Assembly (NCBI RefSeq): GCF_028688855.1
Contig: NZ_JAQTXI010000015.1
Location: forward strand, 1 to 64,000
DNA length: 64,000 bases
DNA from: Neomegalonema sp.
GTDB lineage: Bacteria; Pseudomonadota; Alphaproteobacteria; Rhodobacterales; Rhodobacteraceae
Direction of reading: 5' to 3'
A program made the position numbers and the translations under genes. The notes beneath the pieces are model-generated. The model was not told where the DNA came from and did not search any database. It saw only the letters and a list, made by a program, of their open reading frames with translations. Positions 54,373 to 63,707 of the stretch are shown in pieces (the first letter of the stretch is position 1; each line of letters opens with the position of its first letter).

Positions 54373-57300
54373 ATGTCTCAAGAGAATGGCGTGCAGCGTT
54401 CCCAGGAAATCGATTCCCAGGCTTCCGCGCAAGCGGGAAGGATCGATCTCATGGCCATAAGCCTGGCGGGCCAGGAGAGCGAAGCGGCGGCGGAGCGGGC
54501 GGCGCGGGCCTTCATCGCCGACTTCGTCACGCAGGGGGAGTTTTTCCCGTCGAACACGCCCCATGGCGAGATCAGCGTCCTTCTGAAGGCCCCTCTCCTG
54601 AGAGGTGAGGTGACGCTGGAGAAATGGATCGAGCTTCTGATCCAGAACCACCGTCCATCCGCGGAGAAGCTGCAGCCTCTCGTCCGGCTTCTGGAGAGCG
54701 TCGGCCGCCATGCGGAGGCGCGCGACATTCTGGGCGCGCTCTGGCGCGCCGGCGTGAACCGGGTCGAGAACCTGCACCTCTATCTGTCTGCGGAGTTGAG
54801 AGCCTCGGGCCCGGGCCTGGTCCTCCGGATCCTGGGCGAGATCCTCCCGGTCAAGGCGAGCTTCCTCGCTCTGGCGAAGGAGATCCTGGCGCATCCCGAA
54901 ACCTCTCGCCGGCTCGACGAGGCCTCGACGGCGCTGCTCGTCCGGCTTCATGCGGCGGATCAGGACGCGCCCGCCCCCATGCGCAAGAAGCTGTCGGCGC
55001 TTCTGGGCGAGAGGGCGAAGAGCTTCACGCCTGCGGATCTGGCCTTGCTCGCCATCGAGACGGATCAGAGCCTCGACGGCCTCGCCGAGCGGATCCGGGG
55101 CGCGGAGGCGCCGGACAACGCAGCCTTGTGGAGCGCGGCGCGCAAGCTTCTGGGCGGCGTCCAGAAGATCTCCGCCTCCGCCAGTCCGCAGGTTCTCCAG
55201 AAAGCCTGGCGCGAGAACGCCGATCCCCTCTCGCGGCGGCTTCTGACGACGGCCTTCCGCTTTCACGGGGTCTGGCCGCTTGAAGAGCTGTTCACGTCTC
55301 AGCTGGGGACGGTCGCGACGGAGGCGCCGCCGAAAACCGAAGGAGGGCTGCTGATCGTCTCCACCGGCGCGCTGCCCGAGGCATTTCTCGCGGATCTGCG
55401 GGGCGCTCAATCCAGATCGCTGCATCTCTCCATGAATCCTCGTCATGGAGAGATCAGCATGAACGACATCATGGTCGCCCACAACAGCTCTGGCGATCAT
55501 GAGGCCAGCCATGACGCCGAAGCTTTCGGCGCGCGCATGGCCGACGCCGCCCTCCAGGGCGTCGATCCGGAGCTGCGCAGCATCTGGGCGCTGTCTCTGG
55601 CCGACCGCATGTTCGGCCATTTCAAGCGCGCGCGCTCCTTCGGAGAGTTCCTGCGCCGCGAAGCCCATGATCAGGCGCTCGTCGTGCTGCAGAGGGGCGA
55701 CTGGCTCCAGATGCTCGCCGTCGGCTGCGTCCTGAGCCGGAGCGGCGTGAAGGTCTGGGCGACCTGGGGTCCCCTCAATCCTCTGGGGCGCAGGAAGATC
55801 CTGACCGCTCTTCCCTGGCGGGAGGTCAGCACTCCCTTTCAGGCGCTGCTGCCTCCCGCGGGAGGGGAGCGCCGTCAGGACGAGAAGGCCCTCCATGCCT
55901 GGGCCGAGGGCGCTCTGGACCGGATCTCCGCCGCTCAGACGCCCGAGCCCGGCCCTCTGGGGCCTTTCCTCAACGAGGCCTTCCTCGGAAGGGTGGAGGC
56001 CGATTTCGCCCGGGGCGACCGTTTCCTGATGATGGCCGGCGTCGGCGATCCAAGCTATTTCGCGGCCGCCCAGGCCCTGGTCGGCCGCATGGAGGAGCGC
56101 GGGGAGGCGGTCACCCTCATCGATGCGGGCTCAGCCGGCAAACTCCCCAAGGCTCGGGAAGGCAGCATGATTCCCGGCGCGGCCCTGGAGGGAGCGCGGG
56201 AGGGGGTCGCAGCGGTCGCCGCGATCCTCGAGGAGCGCATGACCGAATTCTGCAGGAGGTTTGATCCGGCGGTCGTCCCCGTCGGCGCGTTCCTGTCTTT
56301 CGTGGGGCTGAAGCGGGTGGCGCTCACCGTCATCAAGGACTGCGCCTCCGAACTGATCGTGGCGAGGCGTCTGCTCGAGCAGGGACGCCCGAGGAAGCTG
56401 ATCACGCTTCCGGGACGCGCTCCCGAAATCCGGGGCGCGACCATCCTCGCCCGACGGGCCGGGACGCCCAGCGTCGATCTTCAGGCTTTCTACATCTCGG
56501 CCCATCCGCGCTACAAGCCCAGCCTCGCCGACGCCTATTGCGCCATCACCAGCGATCAGGCCTCGCTCTACTGCAACGAAATCGGCCCTCCCGAAGGACA
56601 GCTCGTCAAGATCATGGGGTCGCTGTCGATGGAGCAGCGCCTTTCGAGCGTGCGGTCCCTCTCCGGCGCGGAGGCGCGCCGCCTGCTCGGCATGCCTCTG
56701 GACGCGCGGATCCTGCTCTTCGGCGCGCAGCATGGTTCGGGCGCGGAGGGTCAGCGCATCCTCGACCTGCTGATCGAGATGGCCGCAGGCTGGCCCGAGA
56801 ACTGGCGCCTCGCGATCAAGCTGCATCCGCGGGAATCGCTGACCGCCGAGGAGAAGCTCGCCGAAAAGATCGCCGCCTCGGCCGGCGCCTCGCGGATCTC
56901 GCTCTACCGGACCCAGTCCATCTACGAGATGATCATCGCCGCCGACGTGACGGCGACCCAATTCTCGAACGTTGGCTTGGAGGCGGCGGCTCTGGGGCGG
57001 CCGGTTCTGGCGATCAACCTGACGCAGCAGGAGTACGTCATCGATCTGGCGGAGATCGGGGTGGCCGAACGGGTCTCCTCGCCCGAGGAGCTGCGCGAAA
57101 GGGCCCGGTTCTGGATGACGGCTCCGGTCGATCAGGATCGGCTCTCTCCCCGGGCGCGCGCCTATCTCGACCGGAATCCCCTCATCGGAGCCAACGGGAC
57201 CGCCGATGCGATCCTGAATCTCCTCAAGGGCGAGATCCGGATTCAGGAAGGAATCCGCCCCAGACTGGCGGATCAGGGCGAGGACCATCTCTTCAGGAAG

Positions 57301-60195
57301 CTCGAGAGCGCCCCAAGCGAAGCCGCAGAGCCTGCGGCCGCTCCCTTCCGGACGATGGCGCTGCAGCTCCCGGATGCGGATTACGACACTCTGCTGGAGA
57401 AAGCCGCCGAGTTCAGGAAACAGAGGGATATCGGCAGCAGCATTGATCTGCTCCTGCGGGCCCATGATCTGCAGCCCTCCCCCAAACTCGCCGGGCGCAT
57501 CGGCGCGGAGGCGCTGCTGATCTCCGATCTGGAGCTTGCGCGACGCATGTTCGGCGTTCAGGGCCTGACGACGAGCGGCGCCCACAAATTGGGGTCGCAT
57601 GTCGATCTCCTCCGCTGCGCCCTCATCGAGGGACAGGAGGACGAAGTCGTCCGTCTCAGGGAGAGCATGCCCGTGAACTGGCGCAAGAGCGAAGCCAGGG
57701 CTCTTTCCCTCTTCACGACCGGAATCAAGGTCGAACGCCTCCACTGGATCGTCGATCTGCTGGTCGACTATCTGAATCAGGCTGATCTTCACAAGGCGTT
57801 GCCCGAGCTGCAGGACACGCTTTTCGCGCTCGCCAGCCCCGCCCAGACGAAAGCCCTGACCCAGGCCTTGTCTTCTCTTGAGGGGACCCCTGCCTCTCTG
57901 GTCCTGCTGGCCTGGTTCAAGTTGGGGGAGAAACGTCAAGGGGAAGCGATCGCGTTGCTGCAGCAGGTCGCAGAGAAGGAGCCTTCCCTGCTCGACCTGA
58001 TCCCTTCCCTCTCCTCCGCCTTGCCCGTCACGCTGGATCACCTGGATGACGACGCTCCCATGAAGGAGAAGATCGAGGCCTTCACCAGCATCAAGGGCAA
58101 GCATTGCTGCGCGGTCCTCTGTTCGGGCGTCGCCCTGAGCGAGGTGCAGAGCCTGCTGTCCGAGGCGGAGGTCGTCGACGTCCTGCCGCTTTCGGATCTC
58201 CTGGCTTCGCAAACGCAAGTGGAGGCCCTGACCAAGGCCGTCGCCTCTCTGGGCAGGGACTCCAGCTTCAGGATCGTCAATCCCCTTCTGGACTATGGCG
58301 AACAGAACACCCCTCTGGCGAGTCGCCTCTCCGATGCGGCCGACCTGCTCGCCGAGGATCTGGAGGCCGGGATCGCGGCGATCAGCGACGAAGAGATCCG
58401 GAGTTTCATGAAGGAGCGTCAGGAAGCCCTGTCGCTGCAGATCAGCAGCAGCTTCTTCGGCATCCTGCGCCAGAGGGCGGCCCTGATCTCCTATCTTCGG
58501 GAGCATCAGCCGCAGAACATCGTCATCTACGCCAATTCCACCAGAACCCTTCAGGAGCTGGTCCAGGTCTTCTCCTGGATCAAGCCGGAACCGCGCATCT
58601 TCGTCGTCAACGTCTCCTCCAGAAGCAATCCTCAGGCCTGGCGGCAGGCGTTGAGCGACCTCCGGCGAGGATCCGCAGCCCCCCGGGCGGAGCCCCAGGC
58701 CGATGCGGACGTCGCGGCCTTCATCCGCCGCATCGAACCTGGATGGACAGAGGCCAGAACGCAGGCGGAGGCCTGGTCGGAAGACGTCGTCCGCCGCTTC
58801 CAGGCGTCGGAGAAGCCGCCGCTCCTGATCGCCTCCGTCAACGACCGCATCTACGGCCCCACCATCAGGACGCTCAAGAACGTCCTCAAGGAGGATTTCT
58901 CCCTGTTCTCGATCGTCGTCGGGTATTCGGGGATGGGGCTCCAGGGATCTCAGGAGAACGCCGTCCCGTCAGAGGGCTTGCTGGAATATCCCGCCGCGCC
59001 GTTCACGCCTTTCGAGCTCCAGGTCGCCAGGGCGCAGATCTCCTCCTGGCTGTCGCGATGGAGCAAGGTCGAGGAGGTTCTGAAGGATTGCGCGATGTCG
59101 CGCGAGTTTTTCACCGAGGAAGTCGCCAGGTGGCTGCCGTCCTTCCTGCGTTACACGGTGAGCCGCAACCTGCTTCTGGCCCATGGGCTGAAGGGCCTGT
59201 TCAAGACCTCGCCGCCAGCGCTCCTTCTGGCGCAGCCGACGCGCAACATTCCCAACCGCATCATCGCCCAGACGGCTCAGGATTGCGGCGTCAAGGTCGT
59301 GGAGGCGATGTCGGTCTACATGAGCCGCATGCCGCGCTATCGCCGCCCGGCGGCCGATCTCGTGCTCGCCATCGACACCTTCAGCGAAGACCTGCTGACG
59401 GGGCATTTCGGGATGTCGCCGGATCAGGTCCGCATCATCGGCTCGCTCCGTTTCGAGGAGGGGCGCCAGAGGCTGGCGCAGATCCCGACGAATCCCTTCG
59501 TCAAGCCAGGCGAGAAAACCATCATGGTCGTGACGCAGAACACGGTCCTGGACAGCAATCTCGCCATCCTGTGGCAATCCCTGAATCTCCTGCGGAAGAT
59601 GAAGCTTCCGGAGATGCGCCTGGTCGTCAAGATGCACCCCGTCGAGCCGGAGCATCACGGTCTGGCTTACGCTCAGGAGATTAACCGGTTCAAGCTTCAG
59701 TCGCAGGTGCGGGTCACGCGGAACGACGACCCTTATCTTCTGGCGCAGGCCAGCACGCTCGTGGTCTCGAAATTCAGCAACCTGATTCTGGAGGCTGCGG
59801 CTCTGGGAGTGCCGGGGCTTGTGCTGGCCGAAAAGAATTCCCCCCTTCCCGTGCCTTTCGACAAGATGGGCGTGGCGATCATCGCGGAGCCTGGCGCGCC
59901 TTTCCTCAACGCCGCGCGCGACCTGATCCAGCGTGGACCGCGCTCGGCGAAACTGGAGCGCAAGCGCCGGGCTTTCTTCGAGCGGAACCCCCTGATGACG
60001 CATTTCGGCTCGGCGGAGGCCGCTCATGACGTCATTCTGGAGATGATCGGGAAGCCTGGCCGCTCCGGAGCCCATCCACATGCGGCCTCCCGCAGCAAGT
60101 CCTTTGCCGGCTGGCTGTCACGGTTGTTTCGCACCACCGCTTTTGGGGCTAAACTGAAGGCGCGACGAGATCGGGCGGTCAGGTGGAGAGAGTGA
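54373..60195 (+). CDS. Giant protein with two GT-B/TagF-like transferase modules
   Basis: 1940 residues from ATG 54373 (MSQENGVQ; ATG 54340 and an earlier frame are alternatives). Two related modules are visible. The first has LLFGAQHG (about 778), LAIKLHPRE (about 813) and NVGLEAAALGRPVLAINL (about 866-883). The second has IMVVTQNTVLDSN (about 1716), LVVKMHPVEPEHHG (about 1750) and SNLILEAAALGVPGLVLAE (about 1802). The (K)xHP and E-AALG-P patterns match CDP-glycerol glycerophosphotransferase or capsule-type GT-B enzymes (TagF, KpsS-like). TPR-like helices lie between. It probably modifies a surface polymer. No membrane helix or signal peptide. Followed by an SGNH hydrolase. Confidence 0.8.
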   Translation: MSQENGVQRSQEIDSQASAQAGRIDLMAISLAGQESEAAAERAARAFIADFVTQGEFFPSNTPHGEISVLLKAPLLRGEVTLEKWIELLIQNHRPSAEKLQPLVRLLESVGRHAEARDILGALWRAGVNRVENLHLYLSAELRASGPGLVLRILGEILPVKASFLALAKEILAHPETSRRLDEASTALLVRLHAADQDAPAPMRKKLSALLGERAKSFTPADLALLAIETDQSLDGLAERIRGAEAPDNAALWSAARKLLGGVQKISASASPQVLQKAWRENADPLSRRLLTTAFRFHGVWPLEELFTSQLGTVATEAPPKTEGGLLIVSTGALPEAFLADLRGAQSRSLHLSMNPRHGEISMNDIMVAHNSSGDHEASHDAEAFGARMADAALQGVDPELRSIWALSLADRMFGHFKRARSFGEFLRREAHDQALVVLQRGDWLQMLAVGCVLSRSGVKVWATWGPLNPLGRRKILTALPWREVSTPFQALLPPAGGERRQDEKALHAWAEGALDRISAAQTPEPGPLGPFLNEAFLGRVEADFARGDRFLMMAGVGDPSYFAAAQALVGRMEERGEAVTLIDAGSAGKLPKAREGSMIPGAALEGAREGVAAVAAILEERMTEFCRRFDPAVVPVGAFLSFVGLKRVALTVIKDCASELIVARRLLEQGRPRKLITLPGRAPEIRGATILARRAGTPSVDLQAFYISAHPRYKPSLADAYCAITSDQASLYCNEIGPPEGQLVKIMGSLSMEQRLSSVRSLSGAEARRLLGMPLDARILLFGAQHGSGAEGQRILDLLIEMAAGWPENWRLAIKLHPRESLTAEEKLAEKIAASAGASRISLYRTQSIYEMIIAADVTATQFSNVGLEAAALGRPVLAINLTQQEYVIDLAEIGVAERVSSPEELRERARFWMTAPVDQDRLSPRARAYLDRNPLIGANGTADAILNLLKGEIRIQEGIRPRLADQGEDHLFRKLESAPSEAAEPAAAPFRTMALQLPDADYDTLLEKAAEFRKQRDIGSSIDLLLRAHDLQPSPKLAGRIGAEALLISDLELARRMFGVQGLTTSGAHKLGSHVDLLRCALIEGQEDEVVRLRESMPVNWRKSEARALSLFTTGIKVERLHWIVDLLVDYLNQADLHKALPELQDTLFALASPAQTKALTQALSSLEGTPASLVLLAWFKLGEKRQGEAIALLQQVAEKEPSLLDLIPSLSSALPVTLDHLDDDAPMKEKIEAFTSIKGKHCCAVLCSGVALSEVQSLLSEAEVVDVLPLSDLLASQTQVEALTKAVASLGRDSSFRIVNPLLDYGEQNTPLASRLSDAADLLAEDLEAGIAAISDEEIRSFMKERQEALSLQISSSFFGILRQRAALISYLREHQPQNIVIYANSTRTLQELVQVFSWIKPEPRIFVVNVSSRSNPQAWRQALSDLRRGSAAPRAEPQADADVAAFIRRIEPGWTEARTQAEAWSEDVVRRFQASEKPPLLIASVNDRIYGPTIRTLKNVLKEDFSLFSIVVGYSGMGLQGSQENAVPSEGLLEYPAAPFTPFELQVARAQISSWLSRWSKVEEVLKDCAMSREFFTEEVARWLPSFLRYTVSRNLLLAHGLKGLFKTSPPALLLAQPTRNIPNRIIAQTAQDCGVKVVEAMSVYMSRMPRYRRPAADLVLAIDTFSEDLLTGHFGMSPDQVRIIGSLRFEEGRQRLAQIPTNPFVKPGEKTIMVVTQNTVLDSNLAILWQSLNLLRKMKLPEMRLVVKMHPVEPEHHGLAYAQEINRFKLQSQVRVTRNDDPYLLAQASTLVVSKFSNLILEAAALGVPGLVLAEKNSPLPVPFDKMGVAIIAEPGAPFLNAARDLIQRGPRSAKLERKRRAFFERNPLMTHFGSAEAAHDVILEMIGKPGRSGAHPHAASRSKSFAGWLSRLFRTTAFGAKLKARRDRAVRWRE

Positions 60196-60342
60196 CGGCG
60201 TCCAGATCTGTCGACCTGGAATCTCCGCATCTCTGGAGGTGGAGCGCTGAGAAGCGCTCGCCTCAGGTCGTGCGGGAAGGAAGTCCGGAATTTCCCGATG
60301 GCTTCCTATGTCCGTGTTTGATGACGACGGTGCGGGGGTGAG

Positions 60343-61344
60343 ATGACGAGGACTTCGGATCTGATCAAGAATTACATTGATTTGAGCGTAAAGGGTTTTG
60401 ACGAAAAACAATATCAGGACGGGATCTACAATTTCAAGCTGGCCATAGGCGCGGCGCGAAGGAGGTCTCAGGCAAGGAAGATTACTGGTCAGGAAGTCAT
60501 CAAGGATCAGAACGATACGGAATCCGAGGGATTCCGGAAGAAGTTTCTGGAGAAGTTTTCAGAAAGCGATTTCGGGCCTTCGCCAGGACGGATCGCTGTG
60601 ATCTCGGATTCCATAGGCCTGATCCGACCGTCCATAGACCTTCATATTGAGGGCACCTATTCCTATCGAATACAGGAAAAGCTTCTTCTCGATGGACGGA
60701 AATATCAGGTCATCCCCTTCTGCAGAAGAAACAGGACGTCGGATCATGCTGCGCATTTCGTCAGGAGCGATGAATTCCTGAGCGAAGGCAAACCCGACAT
60801 TCTCGTAGTCCAGATCGGGATCGTTGATTGCGCTCCCAGAGTGTTCGCTCAGAAAGACCTTCAGTATGTCAGGGATTGGTGCGGCATTGAGGAGGTCAAG
60901 AGACTCATAAGCCTGTCCCAACGCTTCCGGGCACATCTGATGCTTCCGTGGAGGAAAAGCGCTTACGTCAAGCCGCGGGAATTCCTGCTGAACATGCTTT
61001 CGATCATAAATCACGCGCATGACGAATTGAATATAAAGAAAATATATATATTGAATATCGTGAAGCCAAGCCGGAAGGGGAAGGTTCTGTCTACCGGAGG
61101 ATTGTCGGAAGCCATAGATTATTACAACAAGATACTGGTGCAACTCAATAAACATGATCACGTGTCTTTGATAGATATAAACAAGGAAATATGGAAAGAA
61201 GAAAATGTCGTGAATTTCTTCACGAACGACAATTATCACTATAATTCATTGGGGCATGAGGCCGTCAGTCGAATTGTTTATGCTCACGTCGAGCCCTATT
61301 TGAAGGAAGTCGCGCTGAGAAATCAGAAAGATCATGCATTGTGA
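60343..61344 (+). CDS. SGNH/GDSL-type hydrolase, AT-richer than neighbours
   Basis: 333 residues, ATG 60343. Block I is VISDSIGL (Ser at about 88), an N-block-like VVQIGIVDCAPR follows near 156, and block V is FTNDNYHYNSLGHEAV (about 292-307) with the Asp-x-x-His pair needed for catalysis. Such enzymes deacetylate or deacylate sugars and lipids. Codon use and GC, lowest around 61000-61300 (Ile/Lys/Asn-rich, many ATA codons), differ sharply from the rest of the window and suggest horizontal transfer. It may modify the polymer made by the upstream transferase; the 147-bp gap and same strand fit shared expression. Confidence 0.8.
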   Translation: MTRTSDLIKNYIDLSVKGFDEKQYQDGIYNFKLAIGAARRRSQARKITGQEVIKDQNDTESEGFRKKFLEKFSESDFGPSPGRIAVISDSIGLIRPSIDLHIEGTYSYRIQEKLLLDGRKYQVIPFCRRNRTSDHAAHFVRSDEFLSEGKPDILVVQIGIVDCAPRVFAQKDLQYVRDWCGIEEVKRLISLSQRFRAHLMLPWRKSAYVKPREFLLNMLSIINHAHDELNIKKIYILNIVKPSRKGKVLSTGGLSEAIDYYNKILVQLNKHDHVSLIDINKEIWKEENVVNFFTNDNYHYNSLGHEAVSRIVYAHVEPYLKEVALRNQKDHAL

Positions 61345-61611
61345 GATGCGTTTTCTGAAAATTATCCCTGTATGTCTGTCTTTTTCCCGTAAGCCTGATT
61401 TCCAGGCTCGCCGGGACCTGACCTGCGGCTTCGTGTGATCGCTCATTCGCCTGACATCAGGGGCGGTCGTGCATGGATAGGGCAGGGTGCTTCCCTCTGC
61501 TTGCGACGTCGCCTCGGCCATGGAAGAGGCGCCTCGGCTCAGGATTTCCCGGGCGGAGGGCGGCCCTCGAAAGGGCGGCCGAGGAGAAATCCTGCTCATG
61601 CGCCGTCCGCC

Positions 61612-62712
61612 TCAGGAGCGGCTGCGGGCGAGCATGCCGCCCGCCGCGCCGAGCAGATCCGTCTGCGAGACCACGCCGAGGATGCGCCGTCCGGAATCCG
61701 TGACGATCACCGCGTGAGTCCGGCCGTCGGTCAGGGCGGAGAGGAGGCTCATGGCCGGAGTCTGCGCGAAGGCCGTGATCGCCCGCGCCGTCAGAGGCCC
61801 CACCGCCCCTTCCGCATCGGCCAGTTCGCGCAGGCCCACCGTCCCGACGAGGCGCCCCTCGGCGTCCTCGACCGGCAGACTCCGGATGTTGTGCTTCAGC
61901 AGCAGATCCCGCGCCGCGCGCGCGTCGGTCTCCTCCCGCACGCGGATCACGTCGCGGGACATGATCTCGCCGCAGGAAAGCCCCCCATGCAGGCGTCGCG
62001 CCGCCTCGCGCTCGATCCGCTTGATCAGGCGGGTCAGATCCTCGCGGTCGATGTCGAAGCTCTCGTCCAGAGCCGTCAGGGCGGCGTCCACGTCGGCCGC
62101 CTGGAAGCCGCCGCGCCGCCAGGCGGGCGGATCGGCGGTGAGATGCGGATTGGGCGTCGCCGTCGCCGGATATCTGTGGCCGAGCAGCCGGTGGAAGGCC
62201 AGGCCGCAGACCACCAGCAGCGCCGAGTTGAGCGCCACCGGAACCAGCGGAAACCAGAATCCCCAGGCCTCGACGGCCGGGCCGCCGAGCGCCGCCGTCA
62301 GGGCCATGGCGCCTCCGGGCGGATGCAGGCAGCGCGTCAGGGACATGACGCCGATGGCCGTCGCCACCCCGAGGGCCACGGCCAGAGTCGGGTCCGGAAT
62401 CCAGCGCGCCGCCAGCAGGCCGATCAGCGCCGAAACCGCATTCCCCCCGAGGATGGACCAGGGCTGCGCCAGCGGGCTGCTCGGCACCGCGAAGAGCAGC
62501 ACCGCCGAAGCCCCCAGAGGCGCGACGATCAGAGGCGCATGAGGCCCCGCGCCGAGCAGGAATCCGCAGAAGGCCCCCACCAGCGCGATCCCCGCCAGAG
62601 CCCCGAGGCAGGCGAAGAGACGGTCGGGGAAGGTCGCTCCGGCCAGAATCGGGCGGAACAGACGCCAGCCGCCTTTCCGGAGCGCGGCCTCCCGGAGGTT
62701 TTTCGGAGTCAT
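61612..62712 (-). CDS. HPP-family membrane protein with CBS domains
   Basis: 366 residues from ATG 62712, which begins MTPKNLREAAL; the longer frame upstream is antisense-like. The HPP domain (about 25-170) shows CLHPPGGAMALTAALGG, the family motif, within about four membrane helices. Two CBS domains follow (about 225-355; CGEIMSRDVIRVREE, AVIVTDSGRRILGVVSQTDLL) and probably bind adenine nucleotides. Plant HPP proteins transport nitrite; the bacterial role is unclear. It is 55 bp downstream of a LysR gene on the same strand and about 1.0 kb from an NsrR-like gene, which hints at nitrogen-oxide metabolism. Confidence 0.88.
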   Translation of the reverse strand: MTPKNLREAALRKGGWRLFRPILAGATFPDRLFACLGALAGIALVGAFCGFLLGAGPHAPLIVAPLGASAVLLFAVPSSPLAQPWSILGGNAVSALIGLLAARWIPDPTLAVALGVATAIGVMSLTRCLHPPGGAMALTAALGGPAVEAWGFWFPLVPVALNSALLVVCGLAFHRLLGHRYPATATPNPHLTADPPAWRRGGFQAADVDAALTALDESFDIDREDLTRLIKRIEREAARRLHGGLSCGEIMSRDVIRVREETDARAARDLLLKHNIRSLPVEDAEGRLVGTVGLRELADAEGAVGPLTARAITAFAQTPAMSLLSALTDGRTHAVIVTDSGRRILGVVSQTDLLGAAGGMLARSRS

Positions 62713-62767
62713 GAGCGGTCGATCCCTCGGGCGTGGGCTTGTCGGGTTTCGCGGAGGTCGGAAGGCT

Positions 62768-63658
62768 TCAGGCGAGCAGGGCTTCGCGCAGATCCTGGAG
62801 GGCGGGCGGACGGTCGTCCTTGCGATGGATGAGCAGAGTCTCCACCGGCCCGAGCGAATGGATTTCGGGAGGCGAAGGCCAGGCCAGCATCTCGAAGACC
62901 GAACGCGGCAGGACTCCCGCCGCGTCTCCCGCCGCGACCCGCGCCAGAATCGCATGATACGAAGCCAGTTCGGTCGTCCTCAGCTTGGCGGAGCGCCCCC
63001 AGTGCTCGGCCAGACGCCGATAGGTGCAGCCCGGCTCCAGCGCGGCCAGATCCCGCGCGCGCAGATCCTCGGCCCGCGCGACGGGCGGATGTCCCGGAGG
63101 CGACGCGATCAGGAGATCCTCCACGAAGACGGGCTCTCCCGCGAGGCGGTCGGCCTCGGGCAGGCCGCCGATCTCCTGCGGCGGGCGCGCCACGAGGGCG
63201 CAGTCGAGTTCGCCCGCCAGCACCCAGTCCACGAGCTCCAGCGTGGAGCCCATCTTCAGACGCACCGAGATCCTCGGCCTTGCGGCGTTGAACCGCGCCA
63301 GAGCCGGAGGCAGACGGCTGGCGGCTGTGCTCTCCATGGCGCCCAGCCGCAGGACGGAGTCCCGTCCCTCCGCCGGCCCGACGGCCAGCCGCGCTTCGGT
63401 CTCCAGCGTCAGCAGCCGCCGGGCGTAGGAGAGGAAGACCCGCCCTTCATGGGTCAGGGTCATCTTCTTGCCCTCGCGGCTGAAGAGCGCGGCGCCGAGC
63501 TCCTCCTCCAGCTGGCGGATGCGCCCGGTCACGTTGGAGGGCGCGCGGCCGAGCTCGCGGGCGGCCTGGGTGACGCTCCCCCGTTCGGCGACGAGGCGGA
63601 AGATCTCGAGGGTCAGGAAATCCAATTTCGATCTCTGATCAGGAATGATGCGGCGCAT
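62768..63658 (-). CDS. LysR-family transcriptional regulator
   Basis: 296 residues. Winged helix-turn-helix at about 14-72 (FRLVAERGSVTQAARELGRAPSNVTGRI in two parts), then a LysR effector-binding domain to the end. The SNVTGRIRQLEEELGAALF and MTLTHEGRVFLSYARRLL strings match the PutR/CynR-like branch. It lies just upstream of and is likely co-transcribed with the HPP-CBS gene, so it may control it; no divergent partner is present. Ligand unknown. Confidence 0.92.
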   Translation of the reverse strand: MRRIIPDQRSKLDFLTLEIFRLVAERGSVTQAARELGRAPSNVTGRIRQLEEELGAALFSREGKKMTLTHEGRVFLSYARRLLTLETEARLAVGPAEGRDSVLRLGAMESTAASRLPPALARFNAARPRISVRLKMGSTLELVDWVLAGELDCALVARPPQEIGGLPEADRLAGEPVFVEDLLIASPPGHPPVARAEDLRARDLAALEPGCTYRRLAEHWGRSAKLRTTELASYHAILARVAAGDAAGVLPRSVFEMLAWPSPPEIHSLGPVETLLIHRKDDRPPALQDLREALLA

Positions 63659-63707
63659 TCATTCTGATTTCCGGAATGATTCGCAAGAGGAAACCCCGTC
63701 GCGCCCC

